64,000 nt of DNA from Tritrichomonas foetus (GCA_001839685.1 MLAK01000938.1:63146-127145), one strand, 5' to 3'. Positions 40,501 to 50,046 are shown, counted from the stretch's first letter. Notes: generated by a model from the sequence alone, not told the origin. Numbers and translations: made by a program.

Positions 40501-41438
40501 CTCTTCTTCTTGGAATTAGTGAAAACGGCATTGGCGAAGGATCTAACACATTCGAAGGTTTAAGCAATGAAGAACCTCGACTAATATCTCTAAAATCCCT
40601 TGAAAAGAAACTTTTCGGATTAATTGATGCACTTGAGCAAGAATTAGGACCATTAAATCCGGAAGAGGAAGATGTTGAGATAAAAGGTCCACAAGAATGG
40701 AAAGAAGCGCATCCAAACCTTTACAATAGAGCCTATTTAAATAATGAAGAATTACAATCTCTCTTTCAAACAATCGCTAATTTTGGTTTACCAAGAAAAT
40801 CTTTTGATCTTTCCCTAGAGTTTTATTATCCTTATGAATCAAATGGAATTTTAGACGATTTCACTTACCATCACAATGGGAAACGTAATATAAATTCAAC
40901 CAGTAATATAAGTAACAATGTAAGTAATAGTGTAAGTAATAACGTTAGCGATAATGTCAGTGATAATGAAAAAGACAAGCATAATGAAGAACAAAGCAAT
41001 GAACAAAATTACAATGAAGAAAATAATAATAAAGAAAATTGCGATGACAAAAATAATGAACAAAATTTCAATGAAGAAAACCACAATGAAGAAAATCACA
41101 ATGAAGAAAAAAATAATGAAGAAAAAAATAATGAAGAAAAAAATAATGAAGAAAAAAATAATGAAGAAAACAATAATGAAGAAAACAATAATGAAGAAAA
41201 CCATAATGAAGAAAATCACAATAAACAAAATCACAATGAAGAAAACAATAATGATCAAAATCACAATGAAGAAAATAATAATGAAGAAAACAATCATGAA
41301 CAAAATAACAATGAAGAAAATAACTACAATATTAATAATAACAATAAAATAGATATTCATGAAAATAACGAAGAAAACAATTGTCAAATAAATGATCATA
41401 ATGTAAATTATAATATAAATGATGATAAAACCAATTGA
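37590..41438 (+). CDS. CHD-type chromatin remodelling ATPase, N-terminal and catalytic part
   Basis: 1282 residues before a premature TGA. An acidic N-terminus is followed by two chromodomains (about 55-110: YYVKWSNLSYIHCTWL; about 135-185: FFVKWKSLPYDQCTWE), then the SNF2 ATPase. Walker A is DEMGLGKTVQ near residue 275. Motif II reads DEGH near 385 instead of DEAH. The helicase C lobe has CTKAGGVGINLTAADTVI and SRCHRIGQ near 645-690. A helical C-terminal region follows, then a long Asn/Glu repeat (about 1130-1280). It would slide or evict nucleosomes and bind methylated histone tails. The frame ends inside a 107-bp duplication at 41404-41510. The rest of the protein continues in another frame at 41511. 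Confidence 0.93.
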   Translation: MSATGPISGRRRTKAPVYYGSDSGSSESEEESDSDHHQIINENSDYEEEEEDAGPQIQQILGVKEDENQESETYYVKWSNLSYIHCTWLSLDEILSTPGGDVALRKFKKKTNDDELSRSNSIPSLLTASQDDLNLNWFHVERIIGKKDGKFFVKWKSLPYDQCTWEDPEDIPDKTVIDAYVKRSMHHNPTTIDKSIRSKELAKNKNASKRSDFNENKNSGDNSDEKDNSNAFEPLTEPLKDKSGNTLRPYQLEGLNWLRYCWHNHINSILADEMGLGKTVQIVSVLNDIATNAHITGPFLIIAPLTTLPQWKNEFERWTILNAIIYHGSPTTREIIEEYEFPAYDENGQEIPNAVSFDALITNYETFVTNFQKLKEIEWRYLVLDEGHRLKNHSGKCYQLLLQLTYEHCTLLTGTPIQNNVEELWSLLHLLHPSVFNDLPEFLERFGNIDNVETLRSLQELIRPFLLRRKKNDVETSIAAKEETIIEVELTRIQKTYYRAFLHESASTLLQQITGGSLPSLLNLMMQLRKVCNHPFLIKGAREDIEEQIKQKMPEETDIEDIELKALIDASGKMILIDKLLPKLQNDGHKVLIFSQMVKVLDIIEDYLIRKDLTFERIDGSVPESERESAIERFGKQPDIFIFLLCTKAGGVGINLTAADTVIIFDSDWNPQNDVQAQSRCHRIGQKREVKVYRLVTRGTYELQMLDRASKKLGLDHALLDGGELNHSQPMAAKEIEKLLRHGAYDITHDDDTEIDNFCSADIDQILERRSKKLTSEDSSTSLFNKAKFDPEKDSLDLNASDFWAHVLPSVSFAKDEPLARRRCRRDTPNVIDHDSSSDSETPIPEKTNRKKISPVSIRGTIRRLLNFGLGDCQYQRAILHQAAFMSNLSPVEEQYIKNLLNIDDIQNPPEEIVNALAEFSSNLNDVRERKTSIVRRCILFYRLKPLIKKLQGQVNIWPPSDSIDPMLDYALLLGISENGIGEGSNTFEGLSNEEPRLISLKSLEKKLFGLIDALEQELGPLNPEEEDVEIKGPQEWKEAHPNLYNRAYLNNEELQSLFQTIANFGLPRKSFDLSLEFYYPYESNGILDDFTYHHNGKRNINSTSNISNNVSNSVSNNVSDNVSDNEKDKHNEEQSNEQNYNEENNNKENCDDKNNEQNFNEENHNEENHNEEKNNEEKNNEEKNNEEKNNEENNNEENNNEENHNEENHNKQNHNEENNNDQNHNEENNNEENNHEQNNNEENNYNINNNNKIDIHENNEENNCQINDHNVNYNINDDKTN
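41085..41330. repeat. Asn/Glu-encoding short repeats (AATAATGAAGAAAAC type)
   Basis: Fifteen-base units (AATAATGAAGAAAAC and variants with CAC/CAT) give N-N-E-E-N in the CHD frame. Perfect runs such as AATAATGAAGAAAAA occur four times in a row near 41110-41160. Confidence 0.8.
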
Positions 41439-41537
41439 TAAATTAATTGGTTTTATCATCATTTCAACATCATTTATATTATAATTTAATAAATAGATGG
41501 GAATATTTATTAAATTATAATATAAATGATAATAAAG
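41404..41537. repeat. direct duplication flanking a long imperfect hairpin inside the CHD gene
   Basis: TAAATTATAATATAAATGAT begins at 41404 and again at 41511, an offset of 107 bases. Between them lies an inverted copy. GATGATAAAACCAATT (41421-41436) pairs with AATTGGTTTTATCATC (41445-41460) across a short loop, and TAAATTATAATATAAAT pairs with ATTTATATTATAATTTA (about 41473-41489). Because 107 is not a multiple of three, the frame shifts and a TGA appears at 41436. Confidence 0.9.
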
Positions 41538-43582
41538 AATTCCCAGGAACAGCGAAAATTGACTGGGAATGTGTAATGAAATATGCCAAATTGACCTGCG
41601 TTTCACTTGAAGCAATAACTAAAGCAGGTGAAGAAATAGCTGCCTTTGCAGCTGAAGATGAAAATATAGAAATACACAACCCAGTTGTTGCACGACTGGG
41701 ATCGTATGGAAGTAAGCAATGGCAGCGAAAATTACGGAATGCTATTCGAGACATTGACAGAGTACGAGCATTTGTTCCAACGCTTTCTGAAATGGATGAC
41801 CAATTGATGAAAAAGGTTAAACAATTTGATGCAATTGATTGGTGGGAACCAAAGCATGATCGTGCATTACTTTATGCAATTGCAGAATATGGCCAATTAC
41901 TGGTGACAACGTGGGTAGCTGACAGTGAAAGACCATTTAGAGAACATATTGCACCAGATTTACTTGAGGACTTTGATAAAGCTGTTGAAATCGAAAAACA
42001 AAAAGGAAGACAATGTAAACCAAAAGATCCAGGTGACTTAGCATTCATATTTAAAGATAAACTTCGAATAACAAGAGCTTTGCTTGTTGTTAGATATGTT
42101 GAATCACATCGAGAAAAGGTGAAAGAACGAAGATCAAATGCGAATTCATCTTGTGGACACAAGCTTCCTATGCCACTTTCTAGGTCTCTTGTTTTGGTAT
42201 CTCTTGGACGATTTAATACAAAAGATTCGCGTTATCCAATCGGTTACATTGTGCGTAGAATGTATTATCATGCAACCAATCCATCAAAGCAAGTTTGGTA
42301 TGAAGCATCTGTAAATGATTTCAATAAATTCACAGTAAAACTATTGGCTGAACCATACTATGGCTATTCTGGATCAACACCTGATGCTGTTTGGGGGTGT
42401 ATTAATAATTCAATCGAACGAACCTATGAGCAATTAAATAACCCATCTACCATACCACCTACATTAATGAATGGATCCTATCTTTATGGTTTCAATGATA
42501 TGTACATTATAGATTCCATTCGAAAACAAAAGAACACATATGTTCCAGTTCCACAAATTATGTCACAACCTCAGCAAATGGGCTATCAATCACAGTCTGT
42601 TATTCAACAAGCACAAATTCTACAACCAATTCCTTCACCGTCACATCCATCGGCTCCTGTGAATAATATTCCTCCACAGGTTTTAAGTCCTCAACCAAAT
42701 CAATACCAATCATATCCACCACAACCTCAACAAGTCATGTCAAAAACACAACCTTATCCAATGTTACAGCCACAGCATATGATGTATAAATCATATCAAG
42801 GATCTTACCAGGTTGCTTATAAGCCTGTTCCAATAATTGGATCTAATGCTTACCAGCAAATTCCAATTCAACCATCACCCATACAAATGCCTCCCAATGC
42901 AAAAATGGAAATGACAACAGAGCCACTGATGATGCCACAACAGCCCATGATGCAAATGCCTTACCAAAAACAGCCACAACATCTCCAACATCGTCCGCAT
43001 GTCCAAATCCAAAACATGCATTCAAATATTCCATCAAATATGTCAAATGTTTTATCTACTCAGAATATTCCACATCCACAAATGAATCCCATTCATTATC
43101 CTCAAATTATGCAGCATCAAGCACAAAAAATACCACAAAAAAATAACCAAAAAATTCAAAATTATATCGAAAATCCAAATCATGTCGCCAACAACAACAA
43201 TAGCAATAGTTCAAATCATGATCAATCGTTAACATCACCAGTCAAGAAAAGAATACAAATCCAACCATTATCAAACGCATCAAGTACTAATGATCCTAAT
43301 CTAGAATCAAGTTCAAATTTAAATGCAGATATGGAAAAATACTCAACAGTAAAGAAAAACGTTGTTACTTCTGCTGTTGTTAAAAAGAGAGTTGTTCAAG
43401 CACAAAATCTTCACCAAACCGAAAATGATACAAAAAGTGGCACTTCTGCCCAAACAAACAGCGGCCAAATGAAATTTGACATGCTCCTAACTTCAGGAAA
43501 TTCGGTTTCTTCTGCCAAAGTTGTAAAAACGCATAAGGCGGCTGTTAAAAATCATAATTTCAGAAATACTAATGACCATTAA
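41447..43582 (+). CDS. C-terminal part of the CHD-type remodeller (frame-shifted from the upstream part)
   Basis: Meaningful sequence starts at 41511 (NYNINDNKEFPGTAKIDW...), repeating the last residues of the upstream frame (NYNINDDK). It contains CHD-like C-terminal elements: FDAIDWWEPKHDRALLYAIAEYGQ resembles the W-x-x-E-x-D-x-x-L-L-x-G-x-x-x-Y-G segment of the SANT/SLIDE-adjacent region in CHD proteins. A Gln/Pro/Met-rich region then follows to about residue 580, and a short conserved-looking end (FDMLLTSGNSVSSAKVVKTH). The ATG at 41447 lies inside the hairpin, so independent expression seems unlikely. Both parts are best read as one gene of 37590-43582. Confidence 0.75.
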   Translation: MVLSSFQHHLYYNLINRWEYLLNYNINDNKEFPGTAKIDWECVMKYAKLTCVSLEAITKAGEEIAAFAAEDENIEIHNPVVARLGSYGSKQWQRKLRNAIRDIDRVRAFVPTLSEMDDQLMKKVKQFDAIDWWEPKHDRALLYAIAEYGQLLVTTWVADSERPFREHIAPDLLEDFDKAVEIEKQKGRQCKPKDPGDLAFIFKDKLRITRALLVVRYVESHREKVKERRSNANSSCGHKLPMPLSRSLVLVSLGRFNTKDSRYPIGYIVRRMYYHATNPSKQVWYEASVNDFNKFTVKLLAEPYYGYSGSTPDAVWGCINNSIERTYEQLNNPSTIPPTLMNGSYLYGFNDMYIIDSIRKQKNTYVPVPQIMSQPQQMGYQSQSVIQQAQILQPIPSPSHPSAPVNNIPPQVLSPQPNQYQSYPPQPQQVMSKTQPYPMLQPQHMMYKSYQGSYQVAYKPVPIIGSNAYQQIPIQPSPIQMPPNAKMEMTTEPLMMPQQPMMQMPYQKQPQHLQHRPHVQIQNMHSNIPSNMSNVLSTQNIPHPQMNPIHYPQIMQHQAQKIPQKNNQKIQNYIENPNHVANNNNSNSSNHDQSLTSPVKKRIQIQPLSNASSTNDPNLESSSNLNADMEKYSTVKKNVVTSAVVKKRVVQAQNLHQTENDTKSGTSAQTNSGQMKFDMLLTSGNSVSSAKVVKTHKAAVKNHNFRNTNDH

Positions 43583-44772
43583 TAGAAATGTTTTGTATTT
43601 GTGAACCAAAAAAATAAATAAAAAATAGAAGATGTCTATTATAAAAATTATATATTATTATAAAGATATTGGAAAAATTAGATTTTTATCTTTTGTTTGT
43701 CTTTAATGATTTTTCTTTATGTATCAATAATTTTTGCATGCAAGTACGAACTTGTATAAACTTTTTTTTTGTATTTCGGATTTTTCACAATCATGATTGA
43801 AGATAATTTATGACTTTTAGAAAAAGTTCAATTTATGATCAATTTTTTAGTGTAACATAATGGATATTTTTAAGGGGGAAAAAAATGAATTAACCTGAGA
43901 AAAACAAAAGATATTTATCATATTGAATTAAATATTCGTTAAATATTTTGAATAAGGCAAACTGAATTCTGATCGAGCGAATTTCCTTCAATTTGTTTAC
44001 GAAATAATAAAATGCGCCTGTATCTTGAGTATTTTGAATTGTACCCAGGAAATAAGTTGTTCAACACAGATTATTTAGAATTATGGAGACTAAAATCAAA
44101 TTTATTACGATATTCCTTGAGATTTTATGACCTAATTTCGATAAAAAAGAGTTTTATTCAAATTCTATATCTTGAAATTGGCTTTTAAATTTTCTTAGAT
44201 TCGTCAAGTTTGCATAATTTCTTTTGAATTTTTAGTTCTCAGAAAATCGATTCTCAATCAAAAAGTTTCGAGTTCTCGATAACATTTTCTGTCTTTCAAC
44301 GTATAAGCTATTTTCATTGTCCACGAACAAATGAAAAACAAAAAACTGGTTTTATTTATTGAATATTGAAATAAATTATTGGGAAATAAATCACTTTTTG
44401 ACTCTTTAAATCGATGATGCCTCATTCTACAAAAAGTATTAATAGAAAAACTAAACTAAGTTTTTAAATGGTAAAACAAACTATTCAATTTTCGGGTTAT
44501 TTTTTCAATTTAATTGTGAGCAAATAATTTTATTAGATTATTTTTCATAAATTGATTATATTTCAATATGCAATCGATTTATTGGCTTGAACGTCTGTCA
44601 AATCATAACTAAATAATAATAAGGAAAAAAGTCTAGAATATTTTTAATTTTCTGATAATATAAATGATATTTAATGATAATATAATATTATAGAGAGACA
44701 CTTCATTCTATTTTTTCTTTTCTTTGAAATCTATCCTACTATGTGGTTAAACTGCCATTTAACCAAGACGAC
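43583..44772. other. 1.2-kb intergenic region
   Basis: A+T-rich DNA between convergent genes. A 58-codon ATG frame at 44012-44188 (starting MRLYLEYFELYPGNKLFNTD) is the only stretch with protein-like composition. It is too short and unsupported to call. Confidence 0.45.
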
Positions 44773-45120
44773 TTAGTCATCGCTCTCGAGAATTATGAAA
44801 TTGAGATATCCCTGAATTACATCCCAGTTCTCCTCGAACCACTTGACGAGCACGGCCTTCCTCCTTTTGGCGTCGCGGTCGAGGACGAGCTTGGTCTGTG
44901 TGAGTAGAAGTTCGGCAATACTCATAAGTTCTTCGTGCGCGAGTTTTGGTCCAAATTTTGCTGATAAAGTTTTCCATGCGTAACTGTTTTTATAATTAAA
45001 TCCCTGAATTCGTCTTTTGACTCGTTCCATTTCGTCTGTTTCGCTTTCGAGGACGAGGCTCTGCTTGGATTTCTTACTGCTTTCTTTCTTGATCACCTTA
45101 TCAACAGAGTGTTTCTTCAT
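44773..45120 (-). CDS. small basic helical protein of probable trichomonad-specific family
   Basis: 115 residues from the first ATG. A Lys/Ser-rich N-terminus of about 25 residues is followed by an acidic spot and a compact helical domain: RIQGFNYKNSYAWKTLSAKF, GPKLAHEELMSIAELLL, then LDRDAKRRKAVLVKWFEENW. The codon usage is less A+T-rich than the surroundings, as in highly expressed or conserved genes. I believe similar W-K/R-x-[IL] ... LDRDAKRRK ... WF-x-ENW proteins recur in trichomonads, but cannot confirm this. It is possibly DNA-binding. Function unknown. Confidence 0.75.
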   Translation of the reverse strand: MKKHSVDKVIKKESSKKSKQSLVLESETDEMERVKRRIQGFNYKNSYAWKTLSAKFGPKLAHEELMSIAELLLTQTKLVLDRDAKRRKAVLVKWFEENWDVIQGYLNFIILESDD

Positions 45121-46725
45121 AAATAAATAATTATCCTATATTTTGAAAAAAGACAAGATGGAAACTTTTTGAGAAATCGGATATTTTGGCATAATATAAA
45201 TTAACACAAATAACTATTAGTCATGAATAAAAGTATTTAAATAGTTATATAATTCAAAATTGAAAGATAATTATTCGATTAATATCTCGGGAAACATTCA
45301 ATTAACAAATTTCAATTAGAATTTTGTAAAGAGTATGATTTACCATCTCTGACCAGCTTCGTTAGGAAATACATTGAACTACATAGATGAAAGAAGAAGA
45401 AAATTATCATTCATACAAGATGAAACATGAAATTATTTTCAATAGTTTATACGGGGTTGAATATGCTCTATCAAATATTCTATAGTAAGATAGAAATATT
45501 TCTATAAAAAGTTCATGTTGTATTGTGAAGATGAAAAACATTTCTTTGCTATAGAATTTGAAAATTCATTTAATATTTCTGAAAATGAATTAATTTGAAT
45601 AAATATTTTTCGAATTCATTTGAATTTTCAATAAAGATAACTTCAATTTTCGATGTGATATTCAAATTATTCAACAGAAAATTTTACACAACTTATTGAA
45701 AAATATTTAAAATAAATTCATCTCTCTTCATTATTATGATTTTTTCAATGAATATTTCTCATTACTTGAATGTAATTTAGTTTGTAATTCCGAATTCAGA
45801 AACTACTTGAATAAAATAAGAATGAGATTTTTTTTGAAACAATAGTTTTTCTTGCAACTAATTTTTTTTTGTTGTCAATACATCATTTTTTTAAAGGCTT
45901 ATTAGATTTCTTTCATGTAGACATATCAAAAAATAAGAAAATTGTGTATGAAATAACTATTCGTTTGAAGAAGCAACAACATGGCCTTTGAGCTAAATCA
46001 AATATTTCTGAGTGATGTATAGAAAAAGTTGTTATCGAATTTGAATGCATCCTGTTTTCTTCAAAATGAACTCCCTAAAATTGTTTTTCATTTTGTACAG
46101 AGATTTTTTCCGTCAATGGATAAAAAAATTTTGAAAAGCGAGCATGTATGACCAGAGTTTCGCATATAATGATTGATAAATCAATTTTCTTTGAAAAAAT
46201 AAATTGATATTAAGAAATATTTCAATGTTGATGAACTTTTTCAAAAAGATTTTCAAAGATGTCTCAATTTATCCATCATGATACGGAAAACTCTGTGTGA
46301 CGAATATTTCGACATACATATGTAATATGATCGATGTAATTTCAACAAAAAATGAAAAATGGAATAATCTTCATTGGAACCTCACTGCTTACTATAAGAT
46401 AAATCACGAAAGAGAGTAAGTCACATAGATAATCGTCTCAATGAGATGAATAAATTGAGAATGATGAATAAATTTGTGAGTTCACATCACTTGAATATGA
46501 AAAATACTAAATACAGGTCAATAGACCTTATTTTCTTATGAGTATCACTCTCACGATGTAATTTCATTTGATTAGATTTAACTTTTAGGTCCAAACATTT
46601 CCTCATAAATGGAAGGAGTCTCCAGGATTTTTAAAAGAATTTAACAGAAAAGAATTGATGATGTCAAATGTTTTCATAAAATATTCAAAAGTGTTGATAT
46701 AAGAAAAATAAATATTTATTATTAT
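45121..46725. other. 1.6-kb gene-free region
   Basis: The longest spacer in the window and very A+T-rich. I found no open frame, RNA gene or tandem repeat that I can support. Confidence 0.5.
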
Positions 46726-49700
46726 TCAAGTTAATGATTGTTGAATGGGCACTGTGGGAAAAATTGGCTCTGCTTTACGAAAAACGTAATTCTGTGTATA
46801 TTCACAAAATTCTTCTTTTGCAAGATTACTATTGCCAACTGTTAATGATAAATAAAATCTCCCATTTCTTATCAATTCTTTGGCATTTTCTTTTTCTTCT
46901 TTTGTAGTAGGAATTGGAGAAAATCCTTCGATATTATTAAAATGAAATGGTGCATTAATATTAGGAATGACTGCCCAGAATTCAAGTTTCCAATCATTAT
47001 GAAGATATTTTAATTTTTCTAAAATGTATTCATAAATTCCAATATGAAAGCTACGCCTATCAGAAACTGTATATTGAATTAATATTAATCTTGTTTTGCG
47101 CTTTACAATACCTCGATAAGCACTATCAAATCCAGGATAATTTGATGGTGATGATATGAAATATACGACTTCTCTTTTCGAATAAAATAAATCATCAAGG
47201 TAATGAGTCTTATAAACCAATTTGCTTTCTGGATTGAGAGTAAACTTAACAATGTTTTCATGGGAATAGTTATTTGTAATACCAGAGTCATTCCTTGAAG
47301 CTATCCGACGTGTATAAAAGGAAAATGTATTATTGGATTCTTTCAAAACATCGTTCATTTCTATTTCAAGCCATGTTCCTCGAATACTTTGAAATTTAGG
47401 TGTATCTGGAATAATACTAAAGAAATATTTTCTGTTATGATATTTTTGGACAATAAAACCATGTCGTAATAATGATAATATTGTATCTGAAGGTGTTTTA
47501 ACAGTGTAATTAGTAAACTTATCCTCAAAAATATTGTTTGGATCAAAGTGTGTATATGAAAAAAGCTGAGAATCTTTAGGTGTGAATGCATTTATATGAA
47601 TTAAATATTTTCTGGCATCATTAATTTCTTTGTGTAAAAATTTTTCTGGATATTGAAGAGCACTCATATATGAATTTTGATGTAGATTTTCAGAGGCTGT
47701 TTTAGCAGAATTGTACAATTCCTCAGATGTAATAGTTTGAACACATGCACGAATATTAGATTGAACCAATTGATATTTTTTCCAATACTCGTTTCTATAT
47801 TTTGCATCAATTAAAGATGAAATCATTAACATTTCATCTTGATTGGGTAAAAAAGTATAGATTTGCTTTTCAATAAATTTGTCGTTTTGATATTTTGATC
47901 CAATTGAATTTAAAATCATATATCTTTGGGTAAAATTAATTGGTGAATGTTTTAGTTCATCAAATAAAAACAATGATTGTGCGTTTTCATATACTAACTC
48001 TTTTGGTGAGATTGAATAGCCATTTGCTGGAGAGTATAAAACTCCCAAATATGGTTTAAGTCTATTTCTGAATTTGATTTGTGAGTAGCTTTTGTTTATA
48101 ATTCCAAATCGAATTCCTGATTCATTATATTGAAAATAAAGACAGCCGGAATTAGTACTAGAAGGGGGTTTTATAAATATGGTTGATATTGGTTGATTCT
48201 TATCATTAACAAGATCGCGTGCTTGAAACCATCTCAGAATTATATAAATAAACATGATTGTTTTACCTGTACCTGGGGTTCCTTTTAATGCATATGCTTT
48301 GGTTGGCATTTGTTGTTGAGAACAATATTGCTTTAAAAAATTATAAATAATAGGATAATACCTCATAATAACATATCCTTTTGGCTCATGGGAATTGTTT
48401 ACTAATTTCATCATTACATTATTCCTTAAAATAATCCCATTATTCCAAACATGATTGAAATCAAAGAATTGATTATCAGGGTGGAATAAAACATTAGCAT
48501 ATTCTAAAAAGTTCGGATATTGTTTAAAATCTTGATAAAATTTTCTAGAAATATCAGAATTTTGTGCAAAACTGCTTTCAACAATACAGTGAAACTTTCT
48601 CATCTGGAATTTATACTCGTGTAAAATATTCATAGTGTTTGGACCAAATATTAAAAACTTTTCTTTTCTTTGCGCAAAGGAAAGAGTTTCAGAAACTTTT
48701 GACCCCTCAATCCATCCTATATTTAAGATTGTGTTGGCATCTTCTTTGTGTGTATTAATTAGAAAACACTCTTGTTCTTTGATATTTGTAAAGAATAATA
48801 AAAATTCATTTTGGTTTGAAGTGATATTGGGTAAATCATTAAAAACTTGTCGGAGTGGCAATGTAATTTTTTCTCGATCGATGCGGCACAATTGTTTACA
48901 GAGCTCAGAAACATTACCAAATATCGTAGTTTTTATCCCTGTTTTGCATATGACCAAGCAACTTAATATAATGATGCATATATCATGTACATTATTATTT
49001 GCATTATCATGACTTGAATTATGATTTAGATTATTCAAACAATTAGTAAAGAGAGTTTTTAATGCTTCAATTATCATTTTTTTCCTTCTTCTACTTACTG
49101 TATTATCCAAAAAGATATTGTGCGAATTGGGGTCAGTATATGATGCTAGAAATTTACTTATCATTTCAATTGTTGTGCTCGAATTTATGTAATAAAAATT
49201 CTTCAGTAGATTGATAAGTTCCTCCTCTGTAATAGAAAATGATTTTTCAATGTAATATTTATCATCAGGCTTAGATTTCGTTAAATCTAGATAATAAAAC
49301 TTTTGTTTCTTGAGAGAATTGTAAAAAGGTTTGAAGAAAGGAACGGTAGGTACTGCACGAAAAGAAGGGGAAAAACTATGTTTTTGGGCAATTTCAACAA
49401 TTGTTGGTTCAAGAGATTTAGTAGTTTCGATAACAAGCGATTCAATAAATCCTTCCATAAATAGTTCGATGCAATTGTTGATATTATTTTGCTTTTTTTG
49501 ATAAAGAAATTCGATTTGTATATCTTTATATACGTTGGACTTTTGATTTTCTGTAGTTTTCAGTTGTATGGTATGAACCACTTGATTTGATTCTTTCATA
49601 CTGTCTGGTTTAATTTCTAGAGAAGTATTTGAAAAGAAATGCTCGCCATCAGATTCAACTTCGTTGTTATCATCCCAATATGTTCTTTTGTCTTCTTGAT

Positions 49701-49953
49701 TTTCTTCTTTGTTTATTTCTTGATTTTCTTCTTTGTTTACTTCTTGATTTTCTTCTTTGTTTACTTCTTGATTTTCCTCTTTGTTTACTTCTTGATTTTC
49801 TTCTTCTTTTGTTTCTTTGAATTTTCTTGGTTTTAATGTGTCGGGAATTCGATAATCAAAAATAAAATCAGAGGATTCGGTTTCAATGATGATTGATGTA
49901 TAGGATTTTACATACAAACCTTTCACTTTGTTTAATTCTTTGTTGATATCCAT
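46726..49953 (-). CDS. P-loop NTPase with Crinkler/RHS-like C-terminal domain
   Basis: 1075 residues from the first ATG. Residues ~45-85 are a tandem EENQEVNK repeat. A long helical region precedes a P-loop NTPase: Walker A GTPGTGKT at about 557-564 and Walker B LFLFDELK at about 662-669. The C-terminus (about 935-1010) reads NYPGFDSAYRGIVKRKTRL, then LILIQYTVSDRRSFHIG, then a helix and LEFWAVIPN. That order (P-x-x-D-S ... L-x-x-x-Q-x-T-V-x-x-x-H-x-I ... F-V-V-P) is seen at the C-terminus of oomycete/fungal Crinklers and trypanosome RHS proteins, where an NTPase is joined to a restriction-endonuclease-like fold. No signal peptide is seen. The role is unknown: defence, conflict, transposon-derived or regulatory. 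The domain call is by eye. Confidence 0.65.
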   Translation of the reverse strand: MDINKELNKVKGLYVKSYTSIIIETESSDFIFDYRIPDTLKPRKFKETKEEENQEVNKEENQEVNKEENQEVNKEENQEINKEENQEDKRTYWDDNNEVESDGEHFFSNTSLEIKPDSMKESNQVVHTIQLKTTENQKSNVYKDIQIEFLYQKKQNNINNCIELFMEGFIESLVIETTKSLEPTIVEIAQKHSFSPSFRAVPTVPFFKPFYNSLKKQKFYYLDLTKSKPDDKYYIEKSFSITEEELINLLKNFYYINSSTTIEMISKFLASYTDPNSHNIFLDNTVSRRRKKMIIEALKTLFTNCLNNLNHNSSHDNANNNVHDICIIILSCLVICKTGIKTTIFGNVSELCKQLCRIDREKITLPLRQVFNDLPNITSNQNEFLLFFTNIKEQECFLINTHKEDANTILNIGWIEGSKVSETLSFAQRKEKFLIFGPNTMNILHEYKFQMRKFHCIVESSFAQNSDISRKFYQDFKQYPNFLEYANVLFHPDNQFFDFNHVWNNGIILRNNVMMKLVNNSHEPKGYVIMRYYPIIYNFLKQYCSQQQMPTKAYALKGTPGTGKTIMFIYIILRWFQARDLVNDKNQPISTIFIKPPSSTNSGCLYFQYNESGIRFGIINKSYSQIKFRNRLKPYLGVLYSPANGYSISPKELVYENAQSLFLFDELKHSPINFTQRYMILNSIGSKYQNDKFIEKQIYTFLPNQDEMLMISSLIDAKYRNEYWKKYQLVQSNIRACVQTITSEELYNSAKTASENLHQNSYMSALQYPEKFLHKEINDARKYLIHINAFTPKDSQLFSYTHFDPNNIFEDKFTNYTVKTPSDTILSLLRHGFIVQKYHNRKYFFSIIPDTPKFQSIRGTWLEIEMNDVLKESNNTFSFYTRRIASRNDSGITNNYSHENIVKFTLNPESKLVYKTHYLDDLFYSKREVVYFISSPSNYPGFDSAYRGIVKRKTRLILIQYTVSDRRSFHIGIYEYILEKLKYLHNDWKLEFWAVIPNINAPFHFNNIEGFSPIPTTKEEKENAKELIRNGRFYLSLTVGNSNLAKEEFCEYTQNYVFRKAEPIFPTVPIQQSLT
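49690..49805. repeat. 24-bp coding minisatellite (EENQEVNK)
   Basis: A 24-base unit (TTTACTTCTTGATTTTCTTC plus four bases on the plus strand) is repeated about five times. It encodes Lys-Glu-Glu-Asn-Gln-Glu-Val/Ile-Asn in the minus-strand NTPase. Confidence 0.88.
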
Positions 49954-50046
49954 AACTATACTCGATGAAATTCGCCTCTCGTTTTAATATGGTCGATTCA
50001 CTTTTTGATTCATTCTGGTTTTCAATCTCCCTGAGTTTCATGAAAA

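Noticed and set aside
40896..41615. Minus-strand hydrophobic 239-codon frame
   Set aside because: Antisense of the Asn/Glu repeat of the CHD gene. Ile/Phe/Val richness follows from complementarity, not from a membrane protein.
44012..44188. 58-codon ATG frame
   Set aside because: Protein-like composition but too short, with no promoter-like element and no recognisable family.
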